A stretch of DNA of 10,102 bases, taken from positions 7,259 through 17,360 of the forward strand of contig JANRAA010000240.1 in assembly GCA_030728235.1 (NCBI GenBank), written 5' to 3'. The notes beneath the pieces were generated by a model, which was not told the DNA's origin, ran no database searches, and saw only the letters and a program-made list of their open reading frames with translations. Of this stretch, positions 1-6,616 are shown piece after piece. Source of the DNA: Flavobacteriales bacterium (GTDB taxonomy: Bacteria; Bacteroidota; Bacteroidia; Flavobacteriales_D; Sanyastnellaceae). Positions within the stretch are counted from its first letter, which is position 1. Each line of letters starts with the position of its first letter. The position numbers and the translations under genes are program-made.

Positions 1-20
1 GGTAGCTGAGGCTCTCGAAG

Positions 21-587
21 CTACTGTTTCTTTCCCGTCCGTTGCGGGTTCTCACTGATAAAAGCCTTCCAGCTGTTGTAAGACTTCGTGCTGGTAGGTG
101 TCCCACTTTGATAGAAATGACACAACGCCGCTGCCAATCCATCGGTAGCATCCAACTCTTTTGGAATATCTTCTTTCGCCAATTTCAAAACCGTAGCCAG
201 CATTGCCGCAACTTGCTCTTTCGATGCACTCCCGCTGCCGGTTATCGACTGTTTGATCTTACGGGGCGCATATTCAGTGTAGGGTATCTGTCTCGACAAA
301 GCAGCGGCTATAGCAACCCCTTGCGCCCTTCCAAGCTTAAGCATTGATTGCACGTTTTGTCCGAAAAACGGTGCTTCAATAGCCAACTCATCAGGATGAT
401 ACTCATCAATGAGCTGAATACATCTGTCAAAAATGCGCTGCAACTTCAATCCGTGATCGCTGATCTTGCTCAAATGCAAAACGCCCATGGCCAGCATCTC
501 AGGGGTTTTCCCCTTCACCAGCACCAAGCCGTAACCCATAATGGTCGTCCCTGGGTCAATGCCCATAATGATCTTTTCCTGCGCCAC
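21..587 (-). CDS. ruvC: Crossover junction endodeoxyribonuclease RuvC
   Basis: RuvC is the homodimeric, Mg-dependent nuclease that resolves Holliday junctions in the cytoplasm together with RuvAB. Read from a GTG at 587 the product is 188 aa, within the usual 170-190. The four acidic active-site residues are present: D11 in GIDPGTT, E71 in AIEAPFFG, and D146 and D149 in LDATDGLAAA; their spacing matches E. coli D7/E66/D138/D141. The frame stays open upstream to 809, but that extension lies over the neighbouring flippase gene and has no RuvC similarity. The first in-frame ATG (566) would remove the start of the first beta strand (KIIMGID), so GTG 587 is preferred; it also lies about 25 nt downstream of a perfect minus-strand -7 box. 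The C-terminal tail after residue 162 is polar and variable. Identity is very secure; the exact start is fairly secure. Confidence 0.95.
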   Translation of the reverse strand: MAQEKIIMGIDPGTTIMGYGLVLVKGKTPEMLAMGVLHLSKISDHGLKLQRIFDRCIQLIDEYHPDELAIEAPFFGQNVQSMLKLGRAQGVAIAAALSRQIPYTEYAPRKIKQSITGSGSASKEQVAAMLATVLKLAKEDIPKELDATDGLAAALCHFYQSGTPTSTKSYNSWKAFISENPQRTGKKQ

Positions 588-598
588 TCGAAATAAAA

Positions 599-606
599 TA
601 CCTTTG
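599..606 (+). promoter_or_regulatory. Bacteroidota -7 promoter box for the flippase/GT2/permease run
   Basis: TACCTTTG matches TAnnTTTG perfectly. A start near 613 would give a leader of about 12 nt before a TTG start at 625. A TTTC at 574-577 is a weak -33 candidate, 21 bp upstream. The box lies just outside the ruvC start and faces the ruvC -7 box. Confidence 0.5.
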
Positions 607-611
607 CACTT

Positions 612-619
612 CAAATGTA
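612..619 (-). promoter_or_regulatory. Bacteroidota -7 promoter box for ruvC
   Basis: Minus strand reads TACATTTG, a perfect match to the Bacteroidota -7 consensus TAnnTTTG. Transcription would begin near 605, about 18 nt before the GTG at 587. No convincing -33 TTG is seen upstream, so the call rests on the -7 box and its position. Confidence 0.5.
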
Positions 620-624
620 GCACT

Positions 625-1566
625 TTGCATCTACTGAAGTCGATATTTCGTTTCTCTCTTCGTTTTGTCTTACCGCTTGTTTTGGTTTGGCTCATCTTCT
701 CTCGCCTCAATGGCGATTGGAAATGGGAAGATGCTGCGATTAAAAACGTATCGTACTTAGTCCTCACTGTGCTGCTTTGGCCGCTCAATTGGCTCATCGA
801 ATCTATCAAATGGTGGCTGCTAACCGCTCACTCTCTGCGCAGCTTGAAACAATGTTTGATCGATGTCTTGGTCGGACAATATTTCGGATTGGTGACACCA
901 AACCGACTGGGTGAGGGACCCGGCAGAATGAACAGTTCGGTGGCTGGCTCGCGATCACGCGACCTATTCGCTTTTGGCAATAGCTCTATCGCCCAAATGC
1001 TCACTACGCTCATAGCGGGCAGCATTGCGCTGGTGCTGGTTGCATCTTACGTATACCCTTCTGAAAATTTCTGGTGGCAAATCGCTTTCCCGCTGCGATG
1101 GCCGATCTGGGCGGCAACGCTTGTCTTACTTCTTTTTTATATCGAGCCGGGCTGGAGCCATATCCTCCGTGAATCGGTAAACGCTGATGGCTGGCTGGGT
1201 AAAAAATTGGCGGGCTTACAGCGGTATAACCGACGTGAAAATGGACGTACATTGTTTCTCAGTCTGGCCCGCTACTTGGTTTTTTCAACGCAGTTTATAT
1301 GCGTGCTCATGGCGTTTGGCTTTGAAGGCGATACCACTGAACTACTCATTCGCATTGCCTTGGTATACTTAGGCAGCACCATCGTTCCTTCTTTCGCATT
1401 GGCTGAATTGGGCGTCCGCGAATCTTTGGCGGTAATCCTCCTGCCTGCCGCAGGTATCGATCCTGCTGTGGCTTTTATAGCAACGCTTTTGGTCTGGATC
1501 ATCAATATTCTGCTACCTTCAATTGCTGGAATGGTGCTATTTTTCAGAAGTAGAAAGCTGTCATGA
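625..1566 (+). CDS. Flippase-like membrane protein (lysylphosphatidylglycerol synthase TM-region / UPF0104 family)
   Basis: Polytopic inner-membrane protein of about 313 aa with 7-9 hydrophobic segments (around residues 14-28, 42-62, 118-142, 158-172, 210-230, 238-258 and 278-307). The family signature loop NRLGEGPGR (93-101) and a late ELGVRE (261-266) match the flippase-like domain shared by the MprF membrane half and the UPF0104 proteins. Known members move or modify lipid-linked substrates across the membrane; the substrate cannot be read from sequence. There is no soluble aminoacyl-transferase domain, so it is not a complete MprF. The frame opens at an ATG at 541 deep inside ruvC on the other strand; a non-ATG start at TTG 625 (or TTG 604, CTG 634), just before the hydrophobic N-terminus and downstream of the -7 box at 599, is more likely. 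The stop overlaps the next gene by 4 bp, implying translational coupling. Confidence 0.8.
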   Translation: MHLLKSIFRFSLRFVLPLVLVWLIFSRLNGDWKWEDAAIKNVSYLVLTVLLWPLNWLIESIKWWLLTAHSLRSLKQCLIDVLVGQYFGLVTPNRLGEGPGRMNSSVAGSRSRDLFAFGNSSIAQMLTTLIAGSIALVLVASYVYPSENFWWQIAFPLRWPIWAATLVLLLFYIEPGWSHILRESVNADGWLGKKLAGLQRYNRRENGRTLFLSLARYLVFSTQFICVLMAFGFEGDTTELLIRIALVYLGSTIVPSFALAELGVRESLAVILLPAAGIDPAVAFIATLLVWIINILLPSIAGMVLFFRSRKLS

Positions 1567-2639
1567 CGATCATCTTTTTTATTGTCTTCGCAAATTATTT
1601 CATCCTGATTCTTCTTTTGGGGTGGTACTGGCATAAACCGTCTATTCTTACCAAAAACACCAATTTCGCTAAAGCGGATGTGATAGTGGCGTGCAGAAAC
1701 GAAGCCCCGAACATCACATCGTTGCTAATGGCGCTATTGGCACAAAAAACCAAGGAGATCGAGCTATATGTGGTCGATGATCACAGTACCGACAACACAA
1801 TGGAACTGGCTTCGACCATTCTTCAAGAAAACGGATGTGTAATAAGCTCAACTGGCGAAGGCAAGAAAGCAGCCCTCAAAACAGGGGCCGTTCAAGCCTC
1901 AAATCCATGGTTAATCATGCTCGATGCCGATGTCGAACTTCCCGAAAACTGGCTGCAAAACGCGATGGCTGTCTTACATTCCACCGATGCCGATGTGGTG
2001 CTATTCCCTATCTCTCTTGATTCTAAAAATCCGCTTGCTGCTCTCGAAGAACTTGATTTCATTTCGTTGATGGTGACAACGGCAGCTACTGCCAATATGG
2101 GCCAACCAACAATGGCTAACGGCGCGGCATTGGCGGTAAAACGGGAGTTGTGGCTCGATGCTTCTGCAGAGCTAAACCCTCAAATTGCCTCTGGCGATGA
2201 TGTATTTTTGGTACACGCTGCAAAGCGGAAAAAAAAGAAAGTGGTTTGGGCACACGACGCTTCTCTCATTGTCAAAACAAAAGGCACTTGCGATGCAAAG
2301 GCGCTGCTGCATCAACGCATCCGATGGGGAAAAAAAGCGACGAAATATTCCGATGTTTTCACGAACTACCTCTCTTGGAGTGTCTTCCTTTTTTCAATGG
2401 CATACGTTGCAATGGGCATCACAGCGGTCTTCACTCTCAACTTCCTGCCTTTCTTAGCACTCTTTGCTGTAAAGTTGGTTGTTGATTTATTTGTTCTTAC
2501 ACCTGCTGCTGCATGGCTGGGAAATAAAAAGCGGAGGGTCGATATCCTCTGGGTTTCTCCCCTGCATCCTTTCTTCATCCTCACCATTGCTTTGTTAGGA
2601 TTTGTGGTTCGCCCTACTTGGAAAGACCGTCGTATATGA
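1563..2639 (+). CDS. Membrane-anchored glycosyltransferase family 2
   Basis: 358 aa. An N-terminal membrane segment (3-22) is followed by a GT-A domain: VIVACRNEAPN (40-50) as the nucleotide-binding start, VDDHSTD (71-77), the metal/sugar-nucleotide DAD (121-123, LDADVELPENW), the acceptor-site GDD (211-213), and QRIRW (251-255), the Q-x-x-R-W motif of processive and related GT2 enzymes. Three C-terminal membrane helices (about 268-291, 295-318, 328-349) keep it in the inner membrane. It should transfer a sugar from a nucleotide donor in the cytosol to a lipid or glycan acceptor; neither substrate can be predicted. It starts in the ATGA overlap with the flippase-like gene, a pairing that suggests a shared lipid-linked glycan or envelope role (inference). 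A lysine-rich run (KRKKKK, 221-226) sits after the GDD. Confidence 0.9.
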   Translation: MTIIFFIVFANYFILILLLGWYWHKPSILTKNTNFAKADVIVACRNEAPNITSLLMALLAQKTKEIELYVVDDHSTDNTMELASTILQENGCVISSTGEGKKAALKTGAVQASNPWLIMLDADVELPENWLQNAMAVLHSTDADVVLFPISLDSKNPLAALEELDFISLMVTTAATANMGQPTMANGAALAVKRELWLDASAELNPQIASGDDVFLVHAAKRKKKKVVWAHDASLIVKTKGTCDAKALLHQRIRWGKKATKYSDVFTNYLSWSVFLFSMAYVAMGITAVFTLNFLPFLALFAVKLVVDLFVLTPAAAWLGNKKRRVDILWVSPLHPFFILTIALLGFVVRPTWKDRRI

Positions 2640-2652
2640 GCACTTTTACATC

Positions 2653-3657
2653 ATGAACACCGACTCTCCTTTCCATCAAGCGTTCAAGCGTTTCAAGAAG
2701 AATGGACCTGCACTGGCGGGTGTAGTGTTTATTGCTTTCCTCATCTTGGTGGCACTCGGCGGCGCTGCAATTCGTCCTGATAGCTCGCGAGATGCAAACA
2801 ACCAACATTTATCTATTGCCCGTCAAAAACCGGGATTCCAAGTCGATATTATCCACTTAACCGATGGCAGTGAGGTGCCCATTTCGCACTTTGAACAAAA
2901 AGACGGTGAAGTGCTCTACACCCCTTTCGGCGAAACTGCTGATCGCGCAATCAGCGCGGATGATGCAGATTTTAAAGTTGAACACCGTAGGTATCTGCTA
3001 GGTACCGACAAATATGGCCGCGATCTCCTCAGCAGACTAATGGCTGGCACCGGATTGTCGCTCTCAGTAGGCTTCATCGCTGTGCTCATATCCCTGCTAC
3101 TGGGAATCGTACTTGGTGCATGCGCTGGGTATTTTGGGGGTAAAACAGATGCTGTTATTTCATGGGTTATCAATGTGGTGTGGAGCATCCCAACGCTGCT
3201 CATGGTTATTGCTATCACTCTCGCTTTTGGAAAAGGTTTTTGGCAGGTATTTGTGGCGGTGGGACTGACGATGTGGGTGGAGGTGGCTCGGGTAGTGCGC
3301 GGACAATTTCTCAGCATCCGTGAAAAGGAGTATGTGGAGGCGGCGAAAATGCTGGGCCTGAGCAATTTCAGAATCATGTATCGCCACATCCTTCCCAATG
3401 CCTCGGGACCAATCATCGTGATCTCAGCGGCCAACTTTGCCAGCGCAATACTCATTGAGGCAGGGTTGAGTTTTTTGGGTATTGGAGCACAAATACCAAC
3501 GCCGAGCTGGGGCAACATGATCAAAGAACATTATGCGCTCATCACCACCGATTTGGCCTACCTGGCCATCCTTCCGGGTCTGCTCATCATGCTGCTCGTA
3601 CTTTCATTCATGATGATTGGCAATGGCCTGCGCGACGCGCTCGATGTCCGCAGCTAA
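2653..3657 (+). CDS. ABC transporter permease, DppC/OppC type
   Basis: 334 aa from ATG 2653, 13 nt after the glycosyltransferase stop. An upstream alternative start (2602) would overlap that gene and adds nothing recognisable. It has a first membrane helix (about 20-40), a soluble outside segment (41-112) typical of this permease type, and then the LGTDKYGRDLLSRL motif (117-130) that opens the binding-protein-dependent transport domain. Further helices lie at about 136-160, 168-192, 195-208, 251-275 and 300-322. The EAA loop, which contacts the ATPase, is EYVEAAKMLGLS (226-237) followed by RHILPN (244-249). Homologues form a heterodimer with a DppB/OppB permease and use DppD/F-type ATPases to import peptides or related solutes. 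None of these partners is in the window, so the substrate is open and the partners must be encoded elsewhere. Confidence 0.92.
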   Translation: MNTDSPFHQAFKRFKKNGPALAGVVFIAFLILVALGGAAIRPDSSRDANNQHLSIARQKPGFQVDIIHLTDGSEVPISHFEQKDGEVLYTPFGETADRAISADDADFKVEHRRYLLGTDKYGRDLLSRLMAGTGLSLSVGFIAVLISLLLGIVLGACAGYFGGKTDAVISWVINVVWSIPTLLMVIAITLAFGKGFWQVFVAVGLTMWVEVARVVRGQFLSIREKEYVEAAKMLGLSNFRIMYRHILPNASGPIIVISAANFASAILIEAGLSFLGIGAQIPTPSWGNMIKEHYALITTDLAYLAILPGLLIMLLVLSFMMIGNGLRDALDVRS

Positions 3658-3662
3658 TTCCC

Positions 3663-3710
3663 TCTTCGGTTGCACGCGATTTCTGAAGTATTGTATATCT
3701 TCGGTTGCAC
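3663..3710 (+). repeat. 13-bp direct repeat upstream of the histidine kinase
   Basis: TCTTCGGTTGCAC occurs exactly at 3663-3675 and again at 3698-3710, 35 bp apart, inside the 64-nt gap between permease and kinase. It could be paired operator half-sites or a small local duplication. Confidence 0.75.
3670..3703 (+). promoter_or_regulatory. Possible promoter for the two-component operon
   Basis: A TTG at 3670-3672 and TATCTTCG at 3696-3703 (one mismatch to TAnnTTTG) could form -33/-7 boxes, though the 23-bp spacing is long. The implied start near 3710 is about 12 nt from the ATG at 3722. Both boxes overlap the copies of the 13-bp direct repeat. No terminator separates this gene from the permease, so read-through is also possible. 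Confidence 0.3.
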
Positions 3711-3721
3711 CTTGTTATGCC

Positions 3722-5554
3722 ATGATGTCTAAATACTCAACTGCGCTTGTCTTCTTCATTACGCTCCTCAGCGTCGCAGATGTGAATGCCCAGCAAACGT
3801 TGGGTCGCACCATTGAAAAATTACCGCCCTTCTCAAATCCGCAGTTGGCTTCGTATATGGAAAAAATCCTTTTTCAAATGGATGCTTTTCATGCCGACAC
3901 CTCAATTCAATACATCGGCGAAGCGCTGCAAATACTTGATCAAGAAAACGACAAGGAAGAACTGTACTATCTCTTAAGCTATCGCGCTGAAGTGCTTTAT
4001 TATGAGGGTTTGTTTAATGAAGCCATGCGCGACCTCGACAGGTGTTTGCTGCTCGCAGAAGGTCTCAACGATAGTTTGCTTGTTGCTAATATCTACAACC
4101 TAAAGGGATTACTCTACGAGAACATTGAAGAGAGTGAAGGTGCTCTTTCACAATTATCGAAAGCGCTGAACTTCTATCCATCCCAACCTGCTGCGCGGTA
4201 TCCCATCTCCGAACTCCATCACATTTATGGTAACATGGGAAGCTATCTTACGAAAATCCAACAGTACGATAGCGCCAATGTTTGTCTGCTGCAATCTCTC
4301 GCATTGGCAAAAAGCGCAAACGCCCCGCGTGCCATTGCCGTTGCCCAATACTCTCTTGGTGAGTTGGCTCTTAAAACCAATCGCGCACCACTGTCTCTTT
4401 CTTACTTCGAAGAAGCATTAACAGAAGCCATGGCTGCTACCGATTATGATGTAGCTCTCGACGCCTACCTCGGAAAAGCAGAGTCCGCAATTGCCTTGAA
4501 TGATATTGAACTAGCGAAAATGATCATTCAAGAATCCAACAAACACCTGAATACTTTTGAATCAGAAATTGGGATGGTAACCCGGCGCAACCATGCCAAA
4601 CGCGCCTCGCGACTATTTCAAAAAATGAACGACCTCAATATGGCTTTGTACCAATTGGGTCAGTGGCACCATTTTGATAGCTTGATTCAATCGCGCAATG
4701 TGCAATCAGCACTAACTACACAAGCGGCGCTGATGCAATCAAATTCCAACCTTGAAATTGAACGATTGCAGCTTCAGCGGACGTCAGAAGAACTTGAGAA
4801 TTTCAAGTTCAATCAGCGGGTACTGCTGGCTGTTGGAGCTCTAATTATTTCATTCTTTCTCTTTATCTATCAGTCCATACGCATTCGTAGAAGAAACGAA
4901 AAACGCTTTGCTGAACTTGAAGTGAGCCGATTGCAACAAGAAAAAATCATCGCCGAACTACAAATCCGCGAACAAGTGGGGCGCGACATGCACGATGATC
5001 TCGGGGCTGGATTGAGCGCGCTCAAGCTAAAAAGCGAAATGGCCATACGGACAGAAAAAGATCCCGAGAAGAAAGTGCAGCTAAAAACCATCGCCAACAC
5101 AGCTGGCGAGCTGATTGACAGCATGCGTCAAATTATCTGGTCGATGAACATCGATCAGACGAACCTCGAAGACTTGATTGTTTACACATCCAGCCATACC
5201 AGAAGGTACATGGAAGAAAACAACCTGGGCCTAAGTCTTCAACTCGAAAATCAATGGCCCAGCATTGAACTATCTGCCCAGCAGCGCAGAAATATCTTTC
5301 TCATGGTCAAAGAGGCGCTGCACAACATTGTAAAACATAGCAAAGCAGATCATGTGACGATGTCGATAAAATGGGTGGATGGATTATTAATCGCAATTGA
5401 AGACAACGGTATAGGATTCTCTGATGCGCGCAGCAAGAGCGGAAATGGATTGAAAAACATGACACGTCGTGCAGAAGATCTACGAGGCAGCATCGAATTC
5501 TCATCCCCGAAGGGCGTTTTTATAAAAATTCGAATTCCTTTCGATACTAACTAA
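3722..5554 (+). CDS. TPR-sensor histidine kinase (HisKA_3/LytS-NarX type)
   Basis: 610 aa. A signal peptide (1-23, cleavage near VNA|QQ) exports the N-terminus, which is helical and TPR-like from about 40 to 330 (examples: YYLLSYRAEVLYYEGLFNEA at 82-101; IYGNMGSYLTKIQQYDSA at 168-185; AQYSLGELALKTN at 208-220). One membrane helix lies at 366-386, then a coiled coil (about 390-418). The kinase core follows: dimerisation/phosphoacceptor motif RDMHDDLGAGLS (421-432) with H424 as the predicted phosphosite, N-box EALHNIVKHS (531-540, N535), G1 box DNGIGF (561-566) and G2 box GNGLKNM (574-580). This is the usual Bacteroidota layout in which a periplasmic TPR sensor drives a NarX-like kinase; the ligand is unknown. 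ATG 3722 is chosen because it gives a clean signal peptide; ATG 3725 is equally possible. The response regulator gene begins 43 nt downstream and is its likely partner. Confidence 0.93.
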   Translation: MMSKYSTALVFFITLLSVADVNAQQTLGRTIEKLPPFSNPQLASYMEKILFQMDAFHADTSIQYIGEALQILDQENDKEELYYLLSYRAEVLYYEGLFNEAMRDLDRCLLLAEGLNDSLLVANIYNLKGLLYENIEESEGALSQLSKALNFYPSQPAARYPISELHHIYGNMGSYLTKIQQYDSANVCLLQSLALAKSANAPRAIAVAQYSLGELALKTNRAPLSLSYFEEALTEAMAATDYDVALDAYLGKAESAIALNDIELAKMIIQESNKHLNTFESEIGMVTRRNHAKRASRLFQKMNDLNMALYQLGQWHHFDSLIQSRNVQSALTTQAALMQSNSNLEIERLQLQRTSEELENFKFNQRVLLAVGALIISFFLFIYQSIRIRRRNEKRFAELEVSRLQQEKIIAELQIREQVGRDMHDDLGAGLSALKLKSEMAIRTEKDPEKKVQLKTIANTAGELIDSMRQIIWSMNIDQTNLEDLIVYTSSHTRRYMEENNLGLSLQLENQWPSIELSAQQRRNIFLMVKEALHNIVKHSKADHVTMSIKWVDGLLIAIEDNGIGFSDARSKSGNGLKNMTRRAEDLRGSIEFSSPKGVFIKIRIPFDTN

Positions 5555-5597
5555 AGTTCTATTGTCGATTCACAAATTCTTAATCAACTTCGCTAAC

Positions 5598-6236
5598 ATG
5601 GAACAGGTGGATATTATTTCAGTAAGCATTGTTGAAGACGACAATCGCATCCGTGCAATGCTGAGCGATCTGTTTGAATCTGAAGAAGGATTCAGCATCT
5701 CTCACATTCATGCCTCTGCTGAAGATGCGATCGAGTTTCCATACGAGGATTTTCCGGACGTGTTCGTAATGGACATCAACCTACCCGGTATCGATGGAAT
5801 AGCGTGTGTTGCCCAACTGCGCGAAAGAGCGCGTGCTTCGCAGTTCTTGATGTACACTGTGAACGACGACGACCAGCGCGTTTTCGAAGCCTTGAAGAAA
5901 GGCGCCAATGGATACATTCTTAAAAGCTCAACACCTGAACAAATTATTGACGCAGTGCGCGAACTGACCCTGGGTGGTGCCCCCATGAGTGCACATGTTG
6001 CACGGCGTGTCGTAACGCAATTCAGATCTGTACCAGAAGAAAATGCGAATATCGACGGACTCAGCGATCGCGAACAAGAAGTTCTCACTCTGCTCTCGCA
6101 AGGACTTCTATACAAAGAGATTGCTGATCGCATGGGCATCACTGTAGGGACAATAAAACAACATATCCATCGCATTTACTCCAAAATGCACGTCCAAAAC
6201 CGAACAGAAGCAGTAAATAAATTTTTCGGACGGTAA
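5598..6236 (+). CDS. NarL/FixJ-family response regulator with LuxR-type HTH
   Basis: 212 aa cytoplasmic regulator. The receiver domain (8-122) has the acidic pocket E13/D14/D15, the phosphoacceptor D59 (VMDINLPG), the switch threonine T87 (MYTVND) and the conserved K109 (YILKSS), so all key residues are present. After a linker (about 135-152) comes the LuxR/GerE helix-turn-helix: LSDREQEVLTLLSQGL (155-170), YKEIADRMGITVGTIKQHI (172-190) and RTEAV (202-206). It should bind DNA as a phosphorylated dimer. The frame also opens at a TTG at 5562, but ATG 5598 gives the normal family N-terminus. It lies 43 nt after the kinase with no promoter or terminator between them, so the two are probably co-transcribed. 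Its target genes are not known; the downstream secreted-protein genes and its own operon are the nearest candidates. Confidence 0.94.
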   Translation: MEQVDIISVSIVEDDNRIRAMLSDLFESEEGFSISHIHASAEDAIEFPYEDFPDVFVMDINLPGIDGIACVAQLRERARASQFLMYTVNDDDQRVFEALKKGANGYILKSSTPEQIIDAVRELTLGGAPMSAHVARRVVTQFRSVPEENANIDGLSDREQEVLTLLSQGLLYKEIADRMGITVGTIKQHIHRIYSKMHVQNRTEAVNKFFGR

Positions 6237-6305
6237 CTCTCTGCCAACTCTTGTCAACCAAAGTTACATTGCCTCCTAACGTTACTTTTCTCAACTTTGA
6301 ATCAT

Positions 6306-6482
6306 TCAAATTCTTAACAACAGGTATATCCAACTACAGCTTTTCCAAATAAAGATTTGGATTTAAGCTCTCTCCTGAGTTCCGTTTGGGGTCAATCAAA
6401 GTCACGCTCCCAAACAATCATCTGAATGAAACGGAATTCAAAATGAATCAAGATTGCCACCCCGCAATCTTGATTTTTTTTT
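6306..6482 (+). ncRNA. Candidate structured small RNA or regulated 3' UTR
   Basis: Promoter-like boxes precede it: TTG at 6269-6271, 20 bp, then CAACTTTG at 6292-6299 (one mismatch to TAnnTTTG), predicting a start near 6306. The RNA would fold into hairpin 1 (AGCTT/AAGCT plus TCCAAAT/ATTTGGA with a 4-nt AAAG loop, 6338-6369), then a region where GTTTGGG (6384-6390) can pair with CCCAAAC (6409-6415), while the overlapping TTCCGTTT (6380-6387) can pair with AAACGGAA (6429-6436), and finally the terminator hairpin. Total about 177 nt. It could instead be the 3' UTR of the kinase/regulator transcript. No known RNA family is recognised. Confidence 0.35.
6446..6482 (+). terminator. Strong intrinsic terminator after the two-component operon
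   Basis: Perfect 12-bp stem: AATCAAGATTGC (6446-6457) pairs with GCAATCTTGATT (6464-6475), with a 6-nt loop, and a run of nine T at 6474-6482. It lies 210 nt after the response regulator stop, unusually far for that gene alone. Confidence 0.92.
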
Positions 6483-6526
6483 GTCGATACCCGCAAAATT
6501 AGCGTCTGCAAAGCCCTATTCATTCC

Positions 6527-6567
6527 TACATCAATCAAAACATCTCACTACATCAAATGTACATCAA
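6527..6567 (+). promoter_or_regulatory. Helically phased ACATC repeat array
   Basis: ACATC starts at 6528, 6540, 6550 and 6561, giving spacings of 12, 10 and 11 bp, about one helical turn. Three copies extend to TACATCAA (6527-6534, 6549-6556, 6560-6567). TACAT/ATGTA (6549-6553/6557-6561) also forms a dyad. It lies about 90-125 bp upstream of the first secreted-protein gene, a normal place for an activator array. The binding protein is unknown. Confidence 0.45.
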
Positions 6568-6604
6568 AAGCCCTATTTAATGGGTTTTCAAGCTACAACA
6601 TGAA

Positions 6605-6616
6605 CGTAACATTACG
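6605..6616 (+). promoter_or_regulatory. CGTAA-CA-TTACG dyad upstream of the secreted-protein gene
   Basis: A 5+2+5 inverted repeat 38 bp before the ATG. Its core TAACATTA differs by one base from the palindrome TAACGTTA at 6277-6284. Further flanking symmetry (CATGAA at 6599-6604, TTCATG at 6628-6633) surrounds it. It could be an operator, for example for the LuxR-type regulator, whose family binds short dyads; this is inference. Confidence 0.35.

Noticed and set aside
588..809. N-terminal extension of the ruvC frame
   Set aside because: It adds 74 residues without RuvC similarity and runs antisense to the flippase-like gene and its promoter.
2916..3524. Minus-strand open frame of 202 codons
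   Set aside because: It is wholly antisense to the well-supported ABC permease, with no recognisable domain; a codon-use shadow.
5562..5597. TTG start 12 codons upstream of the response regulator ATG
   Set aside because: The ATG at 5598 gives the normal receiver-domain N-terminus; the extra residues have no support.
5708..6175. Minus-strand open frame of 155 codons
   Set aside because: It is antisense to the response regulator, Ser/Arg/Cys-rich as shadows usually are, with no domain.
6259..6266. Minus-strand TAACTTTG, a perfect -7 match
   Set aside because: It would only drive antisense RNA into the response regulator; a six-base consensus is expected by chance several times in 10 kb.
6554..6561. 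Minus-strand TACATTTG, a perfect -7 match in the ACATC array
   Set aside because: No -33 TTG at proper spacing (the nearest clear one is about 27 bp away) and no gene or terminator to its left; probably a by-product of the repeats.
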